DNA of 64,000 nt from Mycolicibacterium komanii (GCF_001050035.1 NZ_CVTA01000062.1:186001-250000); one strand, 5' to 3'; positions 8,785-18,334 are shown, counted from the first letter of the stretch. Notes: a model not told the origin generated them from the sequence alone. Numbers and translations: made by a program.

Positions 8785-10886
8785 ATCCGCCGGTGGCCAA
8801 GCGCGTCGACACCAAGCGTGAACATCACGGCGACGTCTTCGTCGACCCCTACGAGTGGCTGCGCGACAAGAGCAATCCCGATGTGATCGCGCATCTCGAG
8901 GCGGAGAACGCCTACACCGAGCACGTCACCGAGCACCTTGCACCACTGCGACAGGCCATCTTCGACGAGATCAAGGCCCGCACCAAGGAGACCGACCTGT
9001 CGGTGCCGACGAGGCGCGACGCGTGGTGGTACTACGGTCGCAGCTTCGAGGGCAAGCAGTACAGCGTGCACTGTCGTTGCCCCGTCGCCGATCCGGACGA
9101 CTGGACGCCTCCGGTGCTCGACGAGAACACCGAGATCCCCGGTGAGCAGGTGCTTCTCGACGAGAACGTCGAGGCCGAGGGCCATGAGTTCTTCTCGCTG
9201 GGCGCGGCCTCGGTCAGCCTGGACGGCAACATCCTGGCCTACTCGGTGGACGTCAAGGGCGACGAGCGGTACACCCTGCGCTTCAAGGACTTACGCACCG
9301 GTGAGCTGTACGAGGACACCATCGCCGATATCGGCCCGGGCGCGACGTGGGCGGCCGACAACCGCACCGTCTACTACTCGACAGTCGATGAGGCCTGGCG
9401 CCCGGACACCATCTGGCGCCACCGCCTGGGCTCGGGCCTGCCCGCGCAGACGGTCTATCACGAACCCGACGAACGGTACTGGCTCGGCGTCGGCCGAACC
9501 CGCAGCGACAAATACGTCATCATCGCCGCCGGAAGCGCCGTGACCTCCGAAATCCGCTACGCCGATGCAACCGACCCCGAGGCCGAGTTCGCCGTCGTAT
9601 GGCCGCGCCGCGACTTCGTCGAGTATTCCGTCGAGCACGCCGTGGTCGGCGGCGAGGACCGCTTCCTCATCCTGCACAACGACGGCGCGGTGAACTTCAC
9701 CCTCGTCGAGGTGCCCGTCGACGACCCCACCGCGGTCCGCACGCTGATCGAGCACCGCGACGACGTTCGCCTCGACTCCGTCGACGCGTTCGAAAAACAC
9801 CTCGTCGTCAGCTACCGCAGCGAGGCGCTGCCGAGAATCCAGCTGTGGCCGCTGTATCCGAGCGGTGAGTACGGTCGCCCCGAAGACTTCACCTTCGAGT
9901 CCGAGTTGACGTCGGCGGGGCTGAGCGCCAACCCCAACTGGAGCGCTCCCAAACTGCGCATCGGCGCCACCTCATACACGACGCCCGTGCGCATCTACGA
10001 CGTCGATCTCGCCACCGGCGAACGGACGCTGCTTCGTGAGCAGCCCGTGCTCGGTGACTATCGGCCCGAAGACTATGTGGAGCGCCGTGATTGGGCGATC
10101 GCGCGGGATGGTGTGCGGATACCGATCTCGATCGTTCACAAGATCGGGCTGCAGTATCCGGCGCCCACGCTGCTGTACGGGTACGGCGCCTACGAGGCCT
10201 GCGAAGACCCGCGGTTCTCGATCGCGCGGCTCTCACTGCTCGACCGGGGAATGGTGTTCGCTGTGGCTCACGTGCGGGGCGGCGGCGAGCTCGGCCGGCC
10301 GTGGTACGAGCACGGCAAGATGCTGGAGAAGAAGAACAGCTTCACCGACTTCGTCGACGTCGCAGCGCATCTCGTGCAGACCGACGTCACCCGCCCGGAG
10401 AACCTGGTGGCGTACGGCGGCAGCGCAGGCGGCCTGCTCGTCGGCGCCGTGGCCAACATGGCGCCGGAGCTGTTCGCCGGCATCCTCGCGGTGGTGCCGT
10501 TCGTCGATCCTCTCACCACGATCCTCGACCCGTCGCTGCCGCTGACCGTCACCGAATGGGACGAGTGGGGAAACCCGTTGGAGAGCAAGGACGTCTACGA
10601 GTACATGAAGTCGTACTCGCCGTACGAGAACGTCGAGGCCAAGGACTACCCGCAGATTCTCGCGATGACGTCGTTGAACGACACCCGCGTGTACTACGTC
10701 GAGCCGGCGAAATGGATTGCCGCCCTGCGCCACACCAAGACCGACAACCATCCCGTGCTGTTGAAGACCGAGATGAATGCCGGCCACGGCGGTATCAGTG
10801 GACGCTATGAACGCTGGAAGGAGACCGCGTTCCAGTACGCCTGGCTACTGGATGCTGCCCAGGCCGATCACGAGCGCCGCCCCTAG
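8781..10886 (+). CDS. ptrB: Oligopeptidase B (S9A prolyl oligopeptidase family)
   Basis: A 701-residue cytoplasmic serine peptidase of family S9A, expected to cut peptides after Arg or Lys. The N-terminal half is the beta-propeller; the C-terminal alpha/beta-hydrolase holds GGSAGG with nucleophile Ser548, Asp634 in NDTRVYY, and His669 in NAGHGG. M. tuberculosis has this gene annotated as two pieces (ptrBa, ptrBb); here it is one intact frame. ATG 8781 overlaps the purC stop. The last 42 bases overlap the convergent DoxX gene. Confidence 0.92.
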   Translation: MNPPVAKRVDTKREHHGDVFVDPYEWLRDKSNPDVIAHLEAENAYTEHVTEHLAPLRQAIFDEIKARTKETDLSVPTRRDAWWYYGRSFEGKQYSVHCRCPVADPDDWTPPVLDENTEIPGEQVLLDENVEAEGHEFFSLGAASVSLDGNILAYSVDVKGDERYTLRFKDLRTGELYEDTIADIGPGATWAADNRTVYYSTVDEAWRPDTIWRHRLGSGLPAQTVYHEPDERYWLGVGRTRSDKYVIIAAGSAVTSEIRYADATDPEAEFAVVWPRRDFVEYSVEHAVVGGEDRFLILHNDGAVNFTLVEVPVDDPTAVRTLIEHRDDVRLDSVDAFEKHLVVSYRSEALPRIQLWPLYPSGEYGRPEDFTFESELTSAGLSANPNWSAPKLRIGATSYTTPVRIYDVDLATGERTLLREQPVLGDYRPEDYVERRDWAIARDGVRIPISIVHKIGLQYPAPTLLYGYGAYEACEDPRFSIARLSLLDRGMVFAVAHVRGGGELGRPWYEHGKMLEKKNSFTDFVDVAAHLVQTDVTRPENLVAYGGSAGGLLVGAVANMAPELFAGILAVVPFVDPLTTILDPSLPLTVTEWDEWGNPLESKDVYEYMKSYSPYENVEAKDYPQILAMTSLNDTRVYYVEPAKWIAALRHTKTDNHPVLLKTEMNAGHGGISGRYERWKETAFQYAWLLDAAQADHERRP

Positions 10887-11294
10887 GAAGACGATCTGCT
10901 CGGCGGTGCGCAGATCCAGCCGGGTCGTCATCGACTTCGGCGGGTTCGGCATCCGCGACGCGTAGACGTTGGCCGGGAACATCGCGATCATCAACACGAA
11001 AAGGCAGACCGCAGCGGCGACCCGGGTGGGCGGATAGAGCAGACCGACCGCGCCGACGATCTCGAGCACCCCGGTGAGGGTCACCAGCGACGCCGGGGCG
11101 GGCAGTCGCGGCGGCACGATCGCGATCATGTCGCGGCGCAGCGGGTTGACGAAGTGCGCGACCCCGGTGAGCGCGAACATCGCGGCCAGTCCGACGGCGA
11201 CGGCAGACGGCCAGCTGTCCACGTAGTCGACGCCGAGCCAGCCGACCAGCCGTGCGCCGAGCGTCCCCAGTAGCAGCGTGACGATAACGGCCAT
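10845..11294 (-). CDS. DoxX family membrane protein
   Basis: A 149-residue protein with four hydrophobic helices typical of the DoxX family, including the TGVAHFVNPLRRDMIAIVPP segment and the short final helix LGAALVIGL. Members are small inner-membrane proteins, some joined to thiol or quinone redox systems; the specific role is unknown. It is divergently transcribed from the TetR gene, and a perfect 13-base inverted repeat between them suggests TetR controls it. Confidence 0.75.
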   Translation of the reverse strand: MAVIVTLLLGTLGARLVGWLGVDYVDSWPSAVAVGLAAMFALTGVAHFVNPLRRDMIAIVPPRLPAPASLVTLTGVLEIVGAVGLLYPPTRVAAAVCLFVLMIAMFPANVYASRMPNPPKSMTTRLDLRTAEQIVFLGAALVIGLGSIQ

Positions 11295-11305
11295 GGTCCA
11301 ACTCC

Positions 11306-11361
11306 AATCTTGACAGTGACAAGTTCAGACGATAAGCAACGATCTAGGCACTGTCAAGATT
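11306..11361. promoter_or_regulatory. Inverted repeat, candidate TetR operator
   Basis: AATCTTGACAGTG (11306-11318) and CACTGTCAAGATT (11349-11361) are perfect inverted copies 30 bases apart, between divergent DoxX and TetR genes. The left arm extends into a short palindrome CTTGACAGTGACAAG (11309-11323). Both arms also contain a TTGACA -35-like hexamer, one on each strand. Confidence 0.55.
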
Positions 11362-11366
11362 TCCGC

Positions 11367-11372
11367 TATGAT
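11367..11372 (+). promoter_or_regulatory. TATGAT -10 box for the TetR gene
   Basis: TATGAT, then GGCCGC, then ATG 11379; fits a leaderless transcript just after the inverted repeat. Confidence 0.55.
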
Positions 11373-11378
11373 GGCCGC

Positions 11379-11936
11379 ATGAGCAGGACGTCCTACCACC
11401 ACGGCGATTTGAAGGCCGTCATCCTCGCGGAAGCGGCAAGCCTGGTCGCCGAGCGGGGCGCCGACGGTATCTCGCTGCGCGAACTCGCGCGCGTCGCCGG
11501 GGTGTCGCACGCCGCGCCCGCGCATCATTTCACCGACCGCCGCGGATTGTTCACCGCGCTGGCCGCGGAGGGTTGGCGCAAGCTCGCCGCCGCGCTGTCC
11601 GAGACCGGTCCGGAATTCATCGACGCCGCACTGGCATACGTGCGCTTCGCGCTCGACCATCCCGGCCACTACGCGGTCATGTTCGACCGAGCGCTCGTCA
11701 ACCCGGACAACGCGGAGTTGAAAGCGGCTCAGGATGCGGCGGGTACGGAACTGCGGCGGGGTGTCGGCACACTGGACGATCCGCGCGCCGCGCAGGACCC
11801 TCAGGCGGCCGCGTTGGCGGCCTGGTCTCTGGTGCACGGCTTTTCGCTGTTGTGGCTGAACAAGGCGATCGACGCCGACGGCGATCCGCTGGCGACCGTG
11901 CACCGGGTCGCGGGCATGCTGTTCGAGACCGGGTAA
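11379..11936 (+). CDS. TetR/AcrR family regulator
   Basis: A 185-residue TetR-type repressor. The N-terminal helix-turn-helix is ISLRELARVAGVSHAAPAHH (about residues 31-50) and the start YHHGDLKAVILAEA is typical. The C-terminal half, with YVRFALDHPGHYAVMF, matches the WHG ligand domain subgroup. The likely target is its own promoter and the divergent DoxX gene, through the inverted repeat between them. ATG 11379 is chosen because it sits 6 bases after TATGAT. Its stop codon TAA overlaps the -10 box of the glutathione peroxidase gene. Confidence 0.85.
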   Translation: MSRTSYHHGDLKAVILAEAASLVAERGADGISLRELARVAGVSHAAPAHHFTDRRGLFTALAAEGWRKLAAALSETGPEFIDAALAYVRFALDHPGHYAVMFDRALVNPDNAELKAAQDAAGTELRRGVGTLDDPRAAQDPQAAALAAWSLVHGFSLLWLNKAIDADGDPLATVHRVAGMLFETG

Positions 11937-11939
11937 CGT
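11934..11939 (+). promoter_or_regulatory. TAACGT -10 box for glutathione peroxidase
   Basis: TAACGT, then GCGGGC, then ATG 11946. The first three bases are also the TetR stop codon. Confidence 0.5.
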
Positions 11940-11945
11940 GCGGGC

Positions 11946-12443
11946 ATGACCGACACTCCGCTGACCGACATCGCTGTGACCACTCTCGACGGCCGCGACA
12001 CCACGCTCGGCGAACTGGCCGACGGCGCCGCGCTGGTGGTCAACGTCGCCTCCAAATGCGGTCTCACACCGCAGTACACCGCGCTCGAACAGTTGGCCAA
12101 GGACTACCGAGACCGCGGGCTCACGGTGATCGGCGTGCCGTGCAACCAGTTCATGGGCCAAGAACCCGGCACGGCCGAGGAGATTCAGGAGTTCTGTTCG
12201 ACAACGTACGGCGTGACGTTCCCGTTGCTCGCCAAGACCGACGTCAACGGCGCCGACCGGCACCCGCTGTATGCCGAGCTGACGAAGACTCCCGACGACG
12301 GTGGTGAAGCCGGCGACATCCAGTGGAACTTCGAGAAGTTCCTGCTCGCACCGGGCGGCAAGATCGTCAAGCGGTTCCGGCCCCGTACCGAGCCCGATGC
12401 GCCCGAAGTGATCGCGGCCATCGAAGACGTCCTGCCGTGCTAG
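11946..12443 (+). CDS. Glutathione peroxidase family thiol peroxidase
   Basis: A 165-residue peroxidase of the glutathione peroxidase (BsaA-like) family that reduces hydroperoxides. The peroxidatic cysteine is Cys38 in NVASKCGLTPQY, with the conserved VIGVPCNQF (Cys66), a resolving-type Cys84 in EEIQEFCSTTYG, and the WNFEKF motif. It has cysteine rather than selenocysteine. Mycobacteria lack glutathione, so thioredoxin is the likely reductant. It follows the TetR gene by 9 bases but has its own start-proximal box. Confidence 0.9.
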   Translation: MTDTPLTDIAVTTLDGRDTTLGELADGAALVVNVASKCGLTPQYTALEQLAKDYRDRGLTVIGVPCNQFMGQEPGTAEEIQEFCSTTYGVTFPLLAKTDVNGADRHPLYAELTKTPDDGGEAGDIQWNFEKFLLAPGGKIVKRFRPRTEPDAPEVIAAIEDVLPC

Positions 12444-12495
12444 CGCGTCGACTGCCCTGACGCCGTAATGGCATCCGCCGCATAGCTCGTCGCGC

Positions 12496-12501
12496 TAACG
12501 T
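12496..12501 (+). promoter_or_regulatory. TAACGT -10 box for the flavoprotein gene
   Basis: TAACGT, then 7 bases, then ATG 12509; supports that ATG over the GTG at 12500. Confidence 0.5.
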
Positions 12502-12508
12502 GGCGGCC

Positions 12509-14146
12509 ATGGCAGATGCTGACGTCATCGTCGTCGGAGCCGGGTTGGCGGGTCTGGTGGCGGCCTGCGAACTCGTCGAACGCGGCCGACGCGTACTGAT
12601 CGTCGACCAGGAGAACGCCAACAACATCGGCGGTCAGGCGTTCTGGTCGTTCGGCGGGCTCTTCTTCGTCGACAGCCCGGAGCAACGGCGGATGGGCATC
12701 CGCGACAGCCATGAGTTGGCGCTCCAGGACTGGCTCGGCTCAGCCGGATTCGACCGCCCGGAGGACCACTGGCCGCGGCAGTGGGCACACGCCTACGTCG
12801 ACTTCGCCGCGGGGGAGAAGCGCGGTTGGCTGCGCGAGCGTGGCCTGCAGTCGTTCCCGCTCGTCGGGTGGGCCGAGCGCGGTGGATACGACGCGCGCGG
12901 ACACGGCAACTCCGTGCCGCGATTCCACATCACCTGGGGGACCGGGCCCGCGATCGTCGACATCTTCGCGCGCCGACTCACCGGGCGAGCCCGGTATGCG
13001 CACCGGCACAGGGTCGACGAGCTCATCGTCGAGAACGGCGCCGTCGTCGGCGTGCGCGGAACGGTGCTCGAGCCGTCAGACGCCGCCCGTGGCGTCGCCA
13101 CGTCGCGAGAACCGATCGGACAGTTCGAGTTTCGCGCTCAGGCGGTGATCGTGGCCAGTGGCGGCATCGGCGGCAACCACGACCTGGTCCGGCAGAACTG
13201 GCCCAAACGGATGGGCCGGGTACCCGAACAGCTGCTGTCCGGTGTGCCCGCGCACGTCGACGGTCGGATGATCGGCATCACCGAGGCCGCGGGGGCGCGC
13301 GTGATCAACCGCGACCGGATGTGGCACTACACCGAGGGCATCACCAACTACGACCCCATCTGGCCGCTGCACGGCATCCGCATCCTGCCCGGGCCGTCGT
13401 CGTTGTGGTTGGACGCCAACGGCAATCGCCTGCCGTCACCGTTGTATCCGGGTTTCGACACGCTCGGCACGCTGGAGCACATCGCGCAAACCGGTCAGGA
13501 CTACACGTGGTTCATCCTCAACGCTCGGATCATCGCCAAGGAGTTCGCGCTCTCGGGGCAGGAGCAGAACCCAGACCTGACGGGTCGCAGCATCCGCGAC
13601 GTGTTGTCGCGGGTCCGCCCCGGGGCGCCGGCGCCGGTGCAGGCGTTCGTCGACCGCGGCGTCGACTTCGTCAGCGCGGATTCGTTGCGCGATCTGGTCT
13701 CGTCGATGAATGCCGTTCCGGACGTGCTGCCGCTGGATTACGCGACGGTCGAGGCCGAGGTCACCGCGCGCGACCGGGAGGTCGCCAACAAATTCACCAA
13801 GGACATGCAGATCGCCTCGATCCGCGTCGCGCGCAACTACCTCGGTGACCGGTTCAGCCGCGTCGTCGCGCCACACCGCCTCACCGACCCCAAGGCCGGA
13901 CCGCTGATCGCGGTGAAGCTGCACATCCTGACGCGAAAATCGTTGGGCGGACTCGAAACCGACCTCGACGCGCGTGTGCTCAAAGCCGATGGAAGCGCGT
14001 TCGACGGGCTGTACGCCGCAGGCGAGGCGGCGGGCTTCGGCGGCGGCGGTGTGCACGGCTACCGATCGCTTGAGGGCACCTTCCTCGGCGGCTGCGTGTT
14101 CTCCGGCCGGGCCGCGGGCCGAGCCGCCGCGCGCGATACCGCCTGA
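12509..14146 (+). CDS. FAD-binding dehydrogenase, KsdD-like
   Basis: A 545-residue flavoprotein of the FAD-dependent oxidoreductase 2 family, to which 3-ketosteroid dehydrogenases and fumarate reductases belong. The N-terminal Rossmann motif is VIVVGAGLAGLVAACELVER; GGIGGNHDLVRQNWP and the C-terminal FAD segment GLYAAGEAAGFGGGGVHG are family signatures. A conserved gene of this kind lies at this place in M. tuberculosis; its substrate is unknown, so a steroid role is only possible. No signal peptide is seen. Confidence 0.82.
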   Translation: MADADVIVVGAGLAGLVAACELVERGRRVLIVDQENANNIGGQAFWSFGGLFFVDSPEQRRMGIRDSHELALQDWLGSAGFDRPEDHWPRQWAHAYVDFAAGEKRGWLRERGLQSFPLVGWAERGGYDARGHGNSVPRFHITWGTGPAIVDIFARRLTGRARYAHRHRVDELIVENGAVVGVRGTVLEPSDAARGVATSREPIGQFEFRAQAVIVASGGIGGNHDLVRQNWPKRMGRVPEQLLSGVPAHVDGRMIGITEAAGARVINRDRMWHYTEGITNYDPIWPLHGIRILPGPSSLWLDANGNRLPSPLYPGFDTLGTLEHIAQTGQDYTWFILNARIIAKEFALSGQEQNPDLTGRSIRDVLSRVRPGAPAPVQAFVDRGVDFVSADSLRDLVSSMNAVPDVLPLDYATVEAEVTARDREVANKFTKDMQIASIRVARNYLGDRFSRVVAPHRLTDPKAGPLIAVKLHILTRKSLGGLETDLDARVLKADGSAFDGLYAAGEAAGFGGGGVHGYRSLEGTFLGGCVFSGRAAGRAAARDTA

Positions 14147-14147
14147 C

Positions 14148-14801
14148 TCAGAATTCCGTGCCGCTCTCCGGTTCGAGCACCTGGAAGTCGGTATCGGTCA
14201 TCTCCGTCAGGCGACCGTAGAAGATCCCGCGAGCGCTCGGATCGATGATGCCCTGGTGGATGGGCACCGCATGCGTCGGTGCCACCGCCCGCAGGTAGTC
14301 CACCGCCTCGGAGATCTTCATCCAGGGCGCGGCGGCGGGCGTGGCCAGCACGTCGACGGGTTCGCCGGGCGTGAACAGGGCGTCGCCGGGATGCATCAGG
14401 CGGGCGCGGTGGGTGCCGTCGTCGACGAGATAGGAGATGTTGTCGATGACCGGGATCTCCGGGTGGATCACCGCGTGCTTGCCGCCGACCCCGCGCACGG
14501 TCAGGTGGTCGATGGTCAGGACGTCGCCGACGTTCACCGCGCGCCACGGCTCGCCCAGCTGTGCGGCGGTCTGCGGATCGGCGTACAGGGCGGCCTGCGG
14601 GTTGGCCTCGAGCAGCGCGGGCAGCCGGTCGGTGTCGGCGTGGTCGGGGTGCTGATGGGTGATCAGGATCGCCGACAGGCCGGTGATGCCTTCGAATCCG
14701 TGCGAAAACACACCCGGGTCGAACAAGATCGTTGCTTCACCACCGGATTCGCCCTTGAAATTGGCCAGTAAGCATGAATGTCCGAAATGCGTCAATTGCA
14801 T
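14148..14801 (-). CDS. MBL-fold metal-dependent hydrolase
   Basis: A 217-residue metallo-beta-lactamase-fold protein, UlaG/DUF-type. Visible metal-site motifs are THFGHSCLL at the N-terminus and ITHQHPDHAD (HxHxDH pattern) at about residue 48, with HAVIHPEIP and MHPGDALF later. The substrate is unknown. ATG 14801 gives the canonical MQLTHFGHSC start; the frame is open further upstream but crosses the next gene. It ends 1 base after the convergent flavoprotein gene. Confidence 0.8.
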   Translation of the reverse strand: MQLTHFGHSCLLANFKGESGGEATILFDPGVFSHGFEGITGLSAILITHQHPDHADTDRLPALLEANPQAALYADPQTAAQLGEPWRAVNVGDVLTIDHLTVRGVGGKHAVIHPEIPVIDNISYLVDDGTHRARLMHPGDALFTPGEPVDVLATPAAAPWMKISEAVDYLRAVAPTHAVPIHQGIIDPSARGIFYGRLTEMTDTDFQVLEPESGTEF

Positions 14802-14847
14802 GCCTATATTGTGGCGGCGCAGGCCGTCTTCAGGGGGTACTTGAGTC

Positions 14848-15525
14848 GTGCGATTGGTGCTTGCGGTGGCCCTCGCGACGTTCGGCCTGGCGTTGACCGC
14901 CGGGCTTGTGCCTGCTCCGTCGTCGCGGGCGGTGCCGGGCGTGTGCCCGCCGATCTGCGACGCGATTCCCGACGTCGCGTGGCCGCAGTCGAGTGCGCTT
15001 CCCCTGTTTCCGGTGTACCGCTGGCCTGGGCTGGCGGGCCTGGCCGTCAACGCGCCGGCGCCTCGCTTCACGTTCGAGGAGCTCTGCGCCAGCCCGCCGC
15101 TGCCGGGCGACCCGCGCGACTACGTCGTGGCATCCCGTGCGCAGATCGACAATCCCGCTGGTCAGTGGCAATTGCGGGCGCAGGTGCTGCACTGGCGGGG
15201 TGATGTCGCGTACAACGGACCGCTGACCCTCTCAGTGCTGAACTCGGCGCAGACACGCCTGCGAACGTGCCAGCTGACCGCCCCGCTGGTGTCACCGTCG
15301 ATCACCACGGCCGACCCCGAGCGGATGGCCGCGGTGATCAGCGTCGCCGGCCAGAAAGTGGTGCGCCAGTACCTGCTGGCCGATCCCACCAGCGGCAGCA
15401 TCGTCGAACTCGCGCTGTGGTCGACGCTGCCTCTGCAGGTGCCCTGGCCCGCGGTGTCCGACGCGCAGGTTCTCGACGCGCTGGCGAGCCCGTTGTGCGA
15501 GGCCTACCTCGGTTCGTGCCGGTGA
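14848..15525 (+). CDS. Secreted conserved protein
   Basis: A 225-residue protein with a Sec signal peptide (about 1-28, MRLVLAVALATFGLALTAGL, probable cleavage near SRA-VPG) and several cysteines in the mature part (CPPICD, ELCASPP, RTCQL, LCEAYLGSC), which suggests disulfides outside the membrane. The function is unknown; a protein of this type precedes purS in M. tuberculosis. GTG 14848 is supported by the purine-rich CAGGGGG about 10 bases upstream. Confidence 0.7.
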   Translation: MRLVLAVALATFGLALTAGLVPAPSSRAVPGVCPPICDAIPDVAWPQSSALPLFPVYRWPGLAGLAVNAPAPRFTFEELCASPPLPGDPRDYVVASRAQIDNPAGQWQLRAQVLHWRGDVAYNGPLTLSVLNSAQTRLRTCQLTAPLVSPSITTADPERMAAVISVAGQKVVRQYLLADPTSGSIVELALWSTLPLQVPWPAVSDAQVLDALASPLCEAYLGSCR

Positions 15526-15548
15526 GTCGCGTGCGCGCCAACCGCCGG

Positions 15549-15554
15549 TACAGT
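15549..15554 (+). promoter_or_regulatory. TACAGT -10 box for purS
   Basis: TACAGT, then TGACGC, then GTG 15561; fits a leaderless purSQ transcript. Confidence 0.55.
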
Positions 15555-15560
15555 TGACGC

Positions 15561-15800
15561 GTGGCAAGGGTGGTGGTGCACGTGATGCCCAAGGCGGAGA
15601 TTCTCGATCCGCAGGGGCAGGCGATCGTCGGCGCGTTGGGTCGTCTGGGCTTCAACGGCGTCTCAGATGTCCGGCAGGGCAAGCGTTTTGAGCTCGAGGT
15701 CGATGACAGCATCGACGACGCCACCCTGGCCGAGATCGCGCAGTCGCTGTTGGCGAACACCGTGATCGAGGACTGGTCGGTGAGTAGGGAGCAACCATGA
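15561..15800 (+). CDS. purS: FGAM synthase subunit PurS
   Basis: The 79-residue small subunit of phosphoribosylformylglycinamidine synthase. It bridges PurL and PurQ in the complex that converts FGAR to FGAM with glutamine and ATP. The sequence [19 protein letters not shown] and the LEVDDS segment are typical. It overlaps purQ as ATGA, so PurS and PurQ are coupled; the partner PurL is encoded at 22.4 kb. Confidence 0.95.
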   Translation: MARVVVHVMPKAEILDPQGQAIVGALGRLGFNGVSDVRQGKRFELEVDDSIDDATLAEIAQSLLANTVIEDWSVSREQP

Positions 15801-16474
15801 CCGCTCGTGTGGGCGTCATCACATTTCCGGGCACGCTCGACGACGTCGATGCCGCGCGCGCGGTCCGGCTGGCGGGCGCCGAGGCCGTTCCGCTGTGGCA
15901 CGCCGACGCCGACCTGAAGAACGTCGACGCCGTGGTGGTGCCCGGCGGCTTCTCCTACGGTGACTATCTGCGGGCCGGTGCGATCGCCAAGTTCGCGCCG
16001 GTGATGGGCGAGGTCGTGCGGGGCGCCGAGCGCGGCATGCCAGTGTTGGGCATTTGCAACGGTTTTCAGGTGCTGTGCGAGGCCGGGCTGCTGCCGGGTG
16101 CATTGACCCGCAACGCCGGGCTGCATTTCGTGTGCCGCGACATCTGGCTGGAGGTGGCGTCGAACACCTCGGCGTGGACGACGCGCTTCGAGAAGGGCGC
16201 CGATCTGCTGATTCCGTTGAAGTCCGGGGAGGGCCGTTACGTCGCCAGCGACGAGGTGCTCGACGAGCTCGAGGGTGAAGGCCGGGTGGTGTTCCGCTAT
16301 CGCGACAACCCCAACGGCTCTCAGCGCAACATCGCGGGTGTCAGCTCGGCCAACGGCCGCGTCGTGGGCCTGATGCCCCACCCCGAGCACGCGACGGAGG
16401 CGCTCACCGGACCATCCGACGACGGCCTCGGCCTGTTCTACTCCGCGCTGGACGCGGTGCTGACGCCTGCCTGA
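15797..16474 (+). CDS. purQ: FGAM synthase subunit PurQ
   Basis: The 225-residue glutamine amidotransferase subunit of FGAM synthase, giving ammonia to PurL. It is a class I amidotransferase: [10 protein letters not shown] at the start, the nucleophile Cys in VLGICNGFQ (about residue 86), and the His/Glu pair in [10 protein letters not shown] near the C-terminus. ATG 15797 overlaps the purS stop. It ends convergent with the encapsulin gene, 28 bases apart. Confidence 0.96.
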   Translation: MTARVGVITFPGTLDDVDAARAVRLAGAEAVPLWHADADLKNVDAVVVPGGFSYGDYLRAGAIAKFAPVMGEVVRGAERGMPVLGICNGFQVLCEAGLLPGALTRNAGLHFVCRDIWLEVASNTSAWTTRFEKGADLLIPLKSGEGRYVASDEVLDELEGEGRVVFRYRDNPNGSQRNIAGVSSANGRVVGLMPHPEHATEALTGPSDDGLGLFYSALDAVLTPA

Positions 16475-16502
16475 CCGGGCACAGTCGCGCACACCGAAAG
16501 GG

Positions 16503-17300
16503 TCAAGGCGTGAGGGCGACCGAGGCTTCTGCCGTGTAGCACAGGAAGGTCAGCGTCTCCTCCAGATACAGCTGGACGGAACCCGCATCGTGCGACAGGT
16601 AGCCGATCGATACGTCCGTGCCCAGCTGCAGGTCGAAATCGCCACCACGCGTTGACAATACGAACGCTCCATCGATCGCCGGGGCCCAGATGATTTCCCC
16701 GTCGACCAGCCGGTTGAGATGCTCGCGTATCGGATAGCCATGCTGGGTGGTCTCGCTGACCTTGGTGTACACATCCGCCGACAGCAGCACCGAGTACGGG
16801 CCGTCGACGCCGCTGAGCCGCAACTCCGACAGCGCTTGGGATATGACGTCGGGGATGTCGCGCTCGTCGTCGGGCAGCGCGAGCGCGGTGTTCGAACTGC
16901 ACGCCCGTATTCCTTCGATCGACGCCGCCTCGTAACCCTCGAAGATCGCACGGTCCTCGGCGAACGCCAGTTTCATCGCAGCGTCCTTGACCGGGTCCCA
17001 ATCCGAATCCTGCGAACCGCGCTCCACGTCGTCGATCGCGGTGCGAGACACCGTGAACGGCACGCGCAACCGGACCAGCGGCTTGGCCTCCCGCAGGTGC
17101 GCCACCACGCCGTCGCCGGGCGGCGTCACGTCGCGCAGATGGCCCGTGCTGACCGCGGCGGTGGTCGGTCCGCCGGGCTCGCTGACGTCGACCACGCGCC
17201 GACCGGCTATGTGGCGCTTGAACGTTCGTGCCGCTTCGAGCTCGATCTCGGCCCACGCCTCTTGAGTGATCGGTGCGAGATCGCGGTACAGGTTGTTCAT
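16503..17300 (-). CDS. cfp29: Encapsulin shell protein
   Basis: A 265-residue shell protein of the encapsulin (Linocin M18/CFP-29) family with the HK97 phage-capsid fold. The N-terminus MNNLYRDLAPITQEAWAEIE and the segments GRRVVDV, DVERGSQDSDW and AFAEDRAIFEGYE are characteristic. Family shells of this size self-assemble into icosahedral protein nanocompartments of about 60 subunits. Its ATG shares one base with the stop of the DyP gene upstream (TGATG), so shell and cargo are translated together. No signal peptide is present. Confidence 0.94.
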   Translation of the reverse strand: MNNLYRDLAPITQEAWAEIELEAARTFKRHIAGRRVVDVSEPGGPTTAAVSTGHLRDVTPPGDGVVAHLREAKPLVRLRVPFTVSRTAIDDVERGSQDSDWDPVKDAAMKLAFAEDRAIFEGYEAASIEGIRACSSNTALALPDDERDIPDVISQALSELRLSGVDGPYSVLLSADVYTKVSETTQHGYPIREHLNRLVDGEIIWAPAIDGAFVLSTRGGDFDLQLGTDVSIGYLSHDAGSVQLYLEETLTFLCYTAEASVALTP

Positions 17301-18334
17301 CAGCTGGTTCCTTTCAGGCTGCCGATGCCGAGCGAGCCCTCGTACTCGGCGGGAGTTATCACGGTCGCCGTCAGTGCGTCGTCATCGGCGGCGACCGAAC
17401 CGGGCAGTGGGGGAGGATCGTCGAGGAAGTCGACCGTCGGCGTGAAGAACAGGCCGCCGGTCAACGCGGTCGAGAAGTCCAGGATGCGATCGATGTTGCC
17501 GGGCGGATCGCCGATGAACATGTTGTCGAGCATCCGCTCGGTGACCGACGGCGTCCGCGAATAGCCGATGTAGTAGGTGCCGAACTCGCCCTTGCCGATT
17601 TCGCCGAACGGCATGTTGTGTCGCACGATCTTCAGTTCGTTGCCGTCGTCGTCCTCGATCACGTTGAGCGCGACATGCGAATTGGCCGGCTTGACCGCAT
17701 CGTCGAGCTCGATGTCGTCGAGCTTGGTGCGGCCGATGACCCGCTCCTGCTCCTCCACCGACAGCGAGTTCCACGCCGCCATGTCGTGCACGTACTTCTG
17801 CACGTGCACGTAGCACCCGCCCGCGAAATCGGGGTCCTCGCCGCCGATCTGGGTTGCCGAGCGGGCGAGTGGACCGTCCGGGTTCTCGGTACCGTCGACG
17901 AAACCCATCAGGTCACGGTTGTCGAAGAACCGGAAACCGTGGGTCTCGTCGACGATGGTGATCGCGCCCTCCATGGCCTCGACCAGCTTGGTGGCCAGTT
18001 CGAAACACACATCCATCGATTCGGCGCGGATGTGGAACAACAGGTCGCCCTCGGTGGCCGGCGCGTGGTGACGGCCGCCGCGAATCTCGACGAACGGATG
18101 CAGTTCGGCCGGCCGGGGACCGCTGAACAGCCGGTCCCAGGCGTCCGAACCGATCGACGTCACCGCCGACAGCCGCTTGGCCGGATCGCGGAATCCGATG
18201 GCCCGCACCAGCCCCGAGATGTCCGGAAGCGCATCGTGGACGGTCGCCTCCCCGCCGTCGGCGATGGCCGCCACCAGGAACACCGCCGCAGGCGTCAACG
18301 GTTCGAGCACCGGTTGCGGTTGGATCTCGGGCAC
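17300..18334 (-). CDS. dyp: DyP-type peroxidase, encapsulin cargo
   Basis: A 344-residue haem peroxidase of the dye-decolorizing (DyP, B-type) family. The GFVDG motif (144-148) gives catalytic Asp147; by position against characterised B-type enzymes the proximal haem ligand is His220 (NSHVAL) and distal residues are Arg238 and Asn240 (VRHNMP). The C-terminus ends SLGIGSLKGTS, the cargo-loading peptide that binds the inside of the encapsulin shell. Upstream of it (about 305-333) is a proline- and alanine-rich linker. Start is GTG 18334, six bases after TAGGGT. It is the first gene of the encapsulin operon. Confidence 0.94.
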   Translation of the reverse strand: MPEIQPQPVLEPLTPAAVFLVAAIADGGEATVHDALPDISGLVRAIGFRDPAKRLSAVTSIGSDAWDRLFSGPRPAELHPFVEIRGGRHHAPATEGDLLFHIRAESMDVCFELATKLVEAMEGAITIVDETHGFRFFDNRDLMGFVDGTENPDGPLARSATQIGGEDPDFAGGCYVHVQKYVHDMAAWNSLSVEEQERVIGRTKLDDIELDDAVKPANSHVALNVIEDDDGNELKIVRHNMPFGEIGKGEFGTYYIGYSRTPSVTERMLDNMFIGDPPGNIDRILDFSTALTGGLFFTPTVDFLDDPPPLPGSVAADDDALTATVITPAEYEGSLGIGSLKGTS

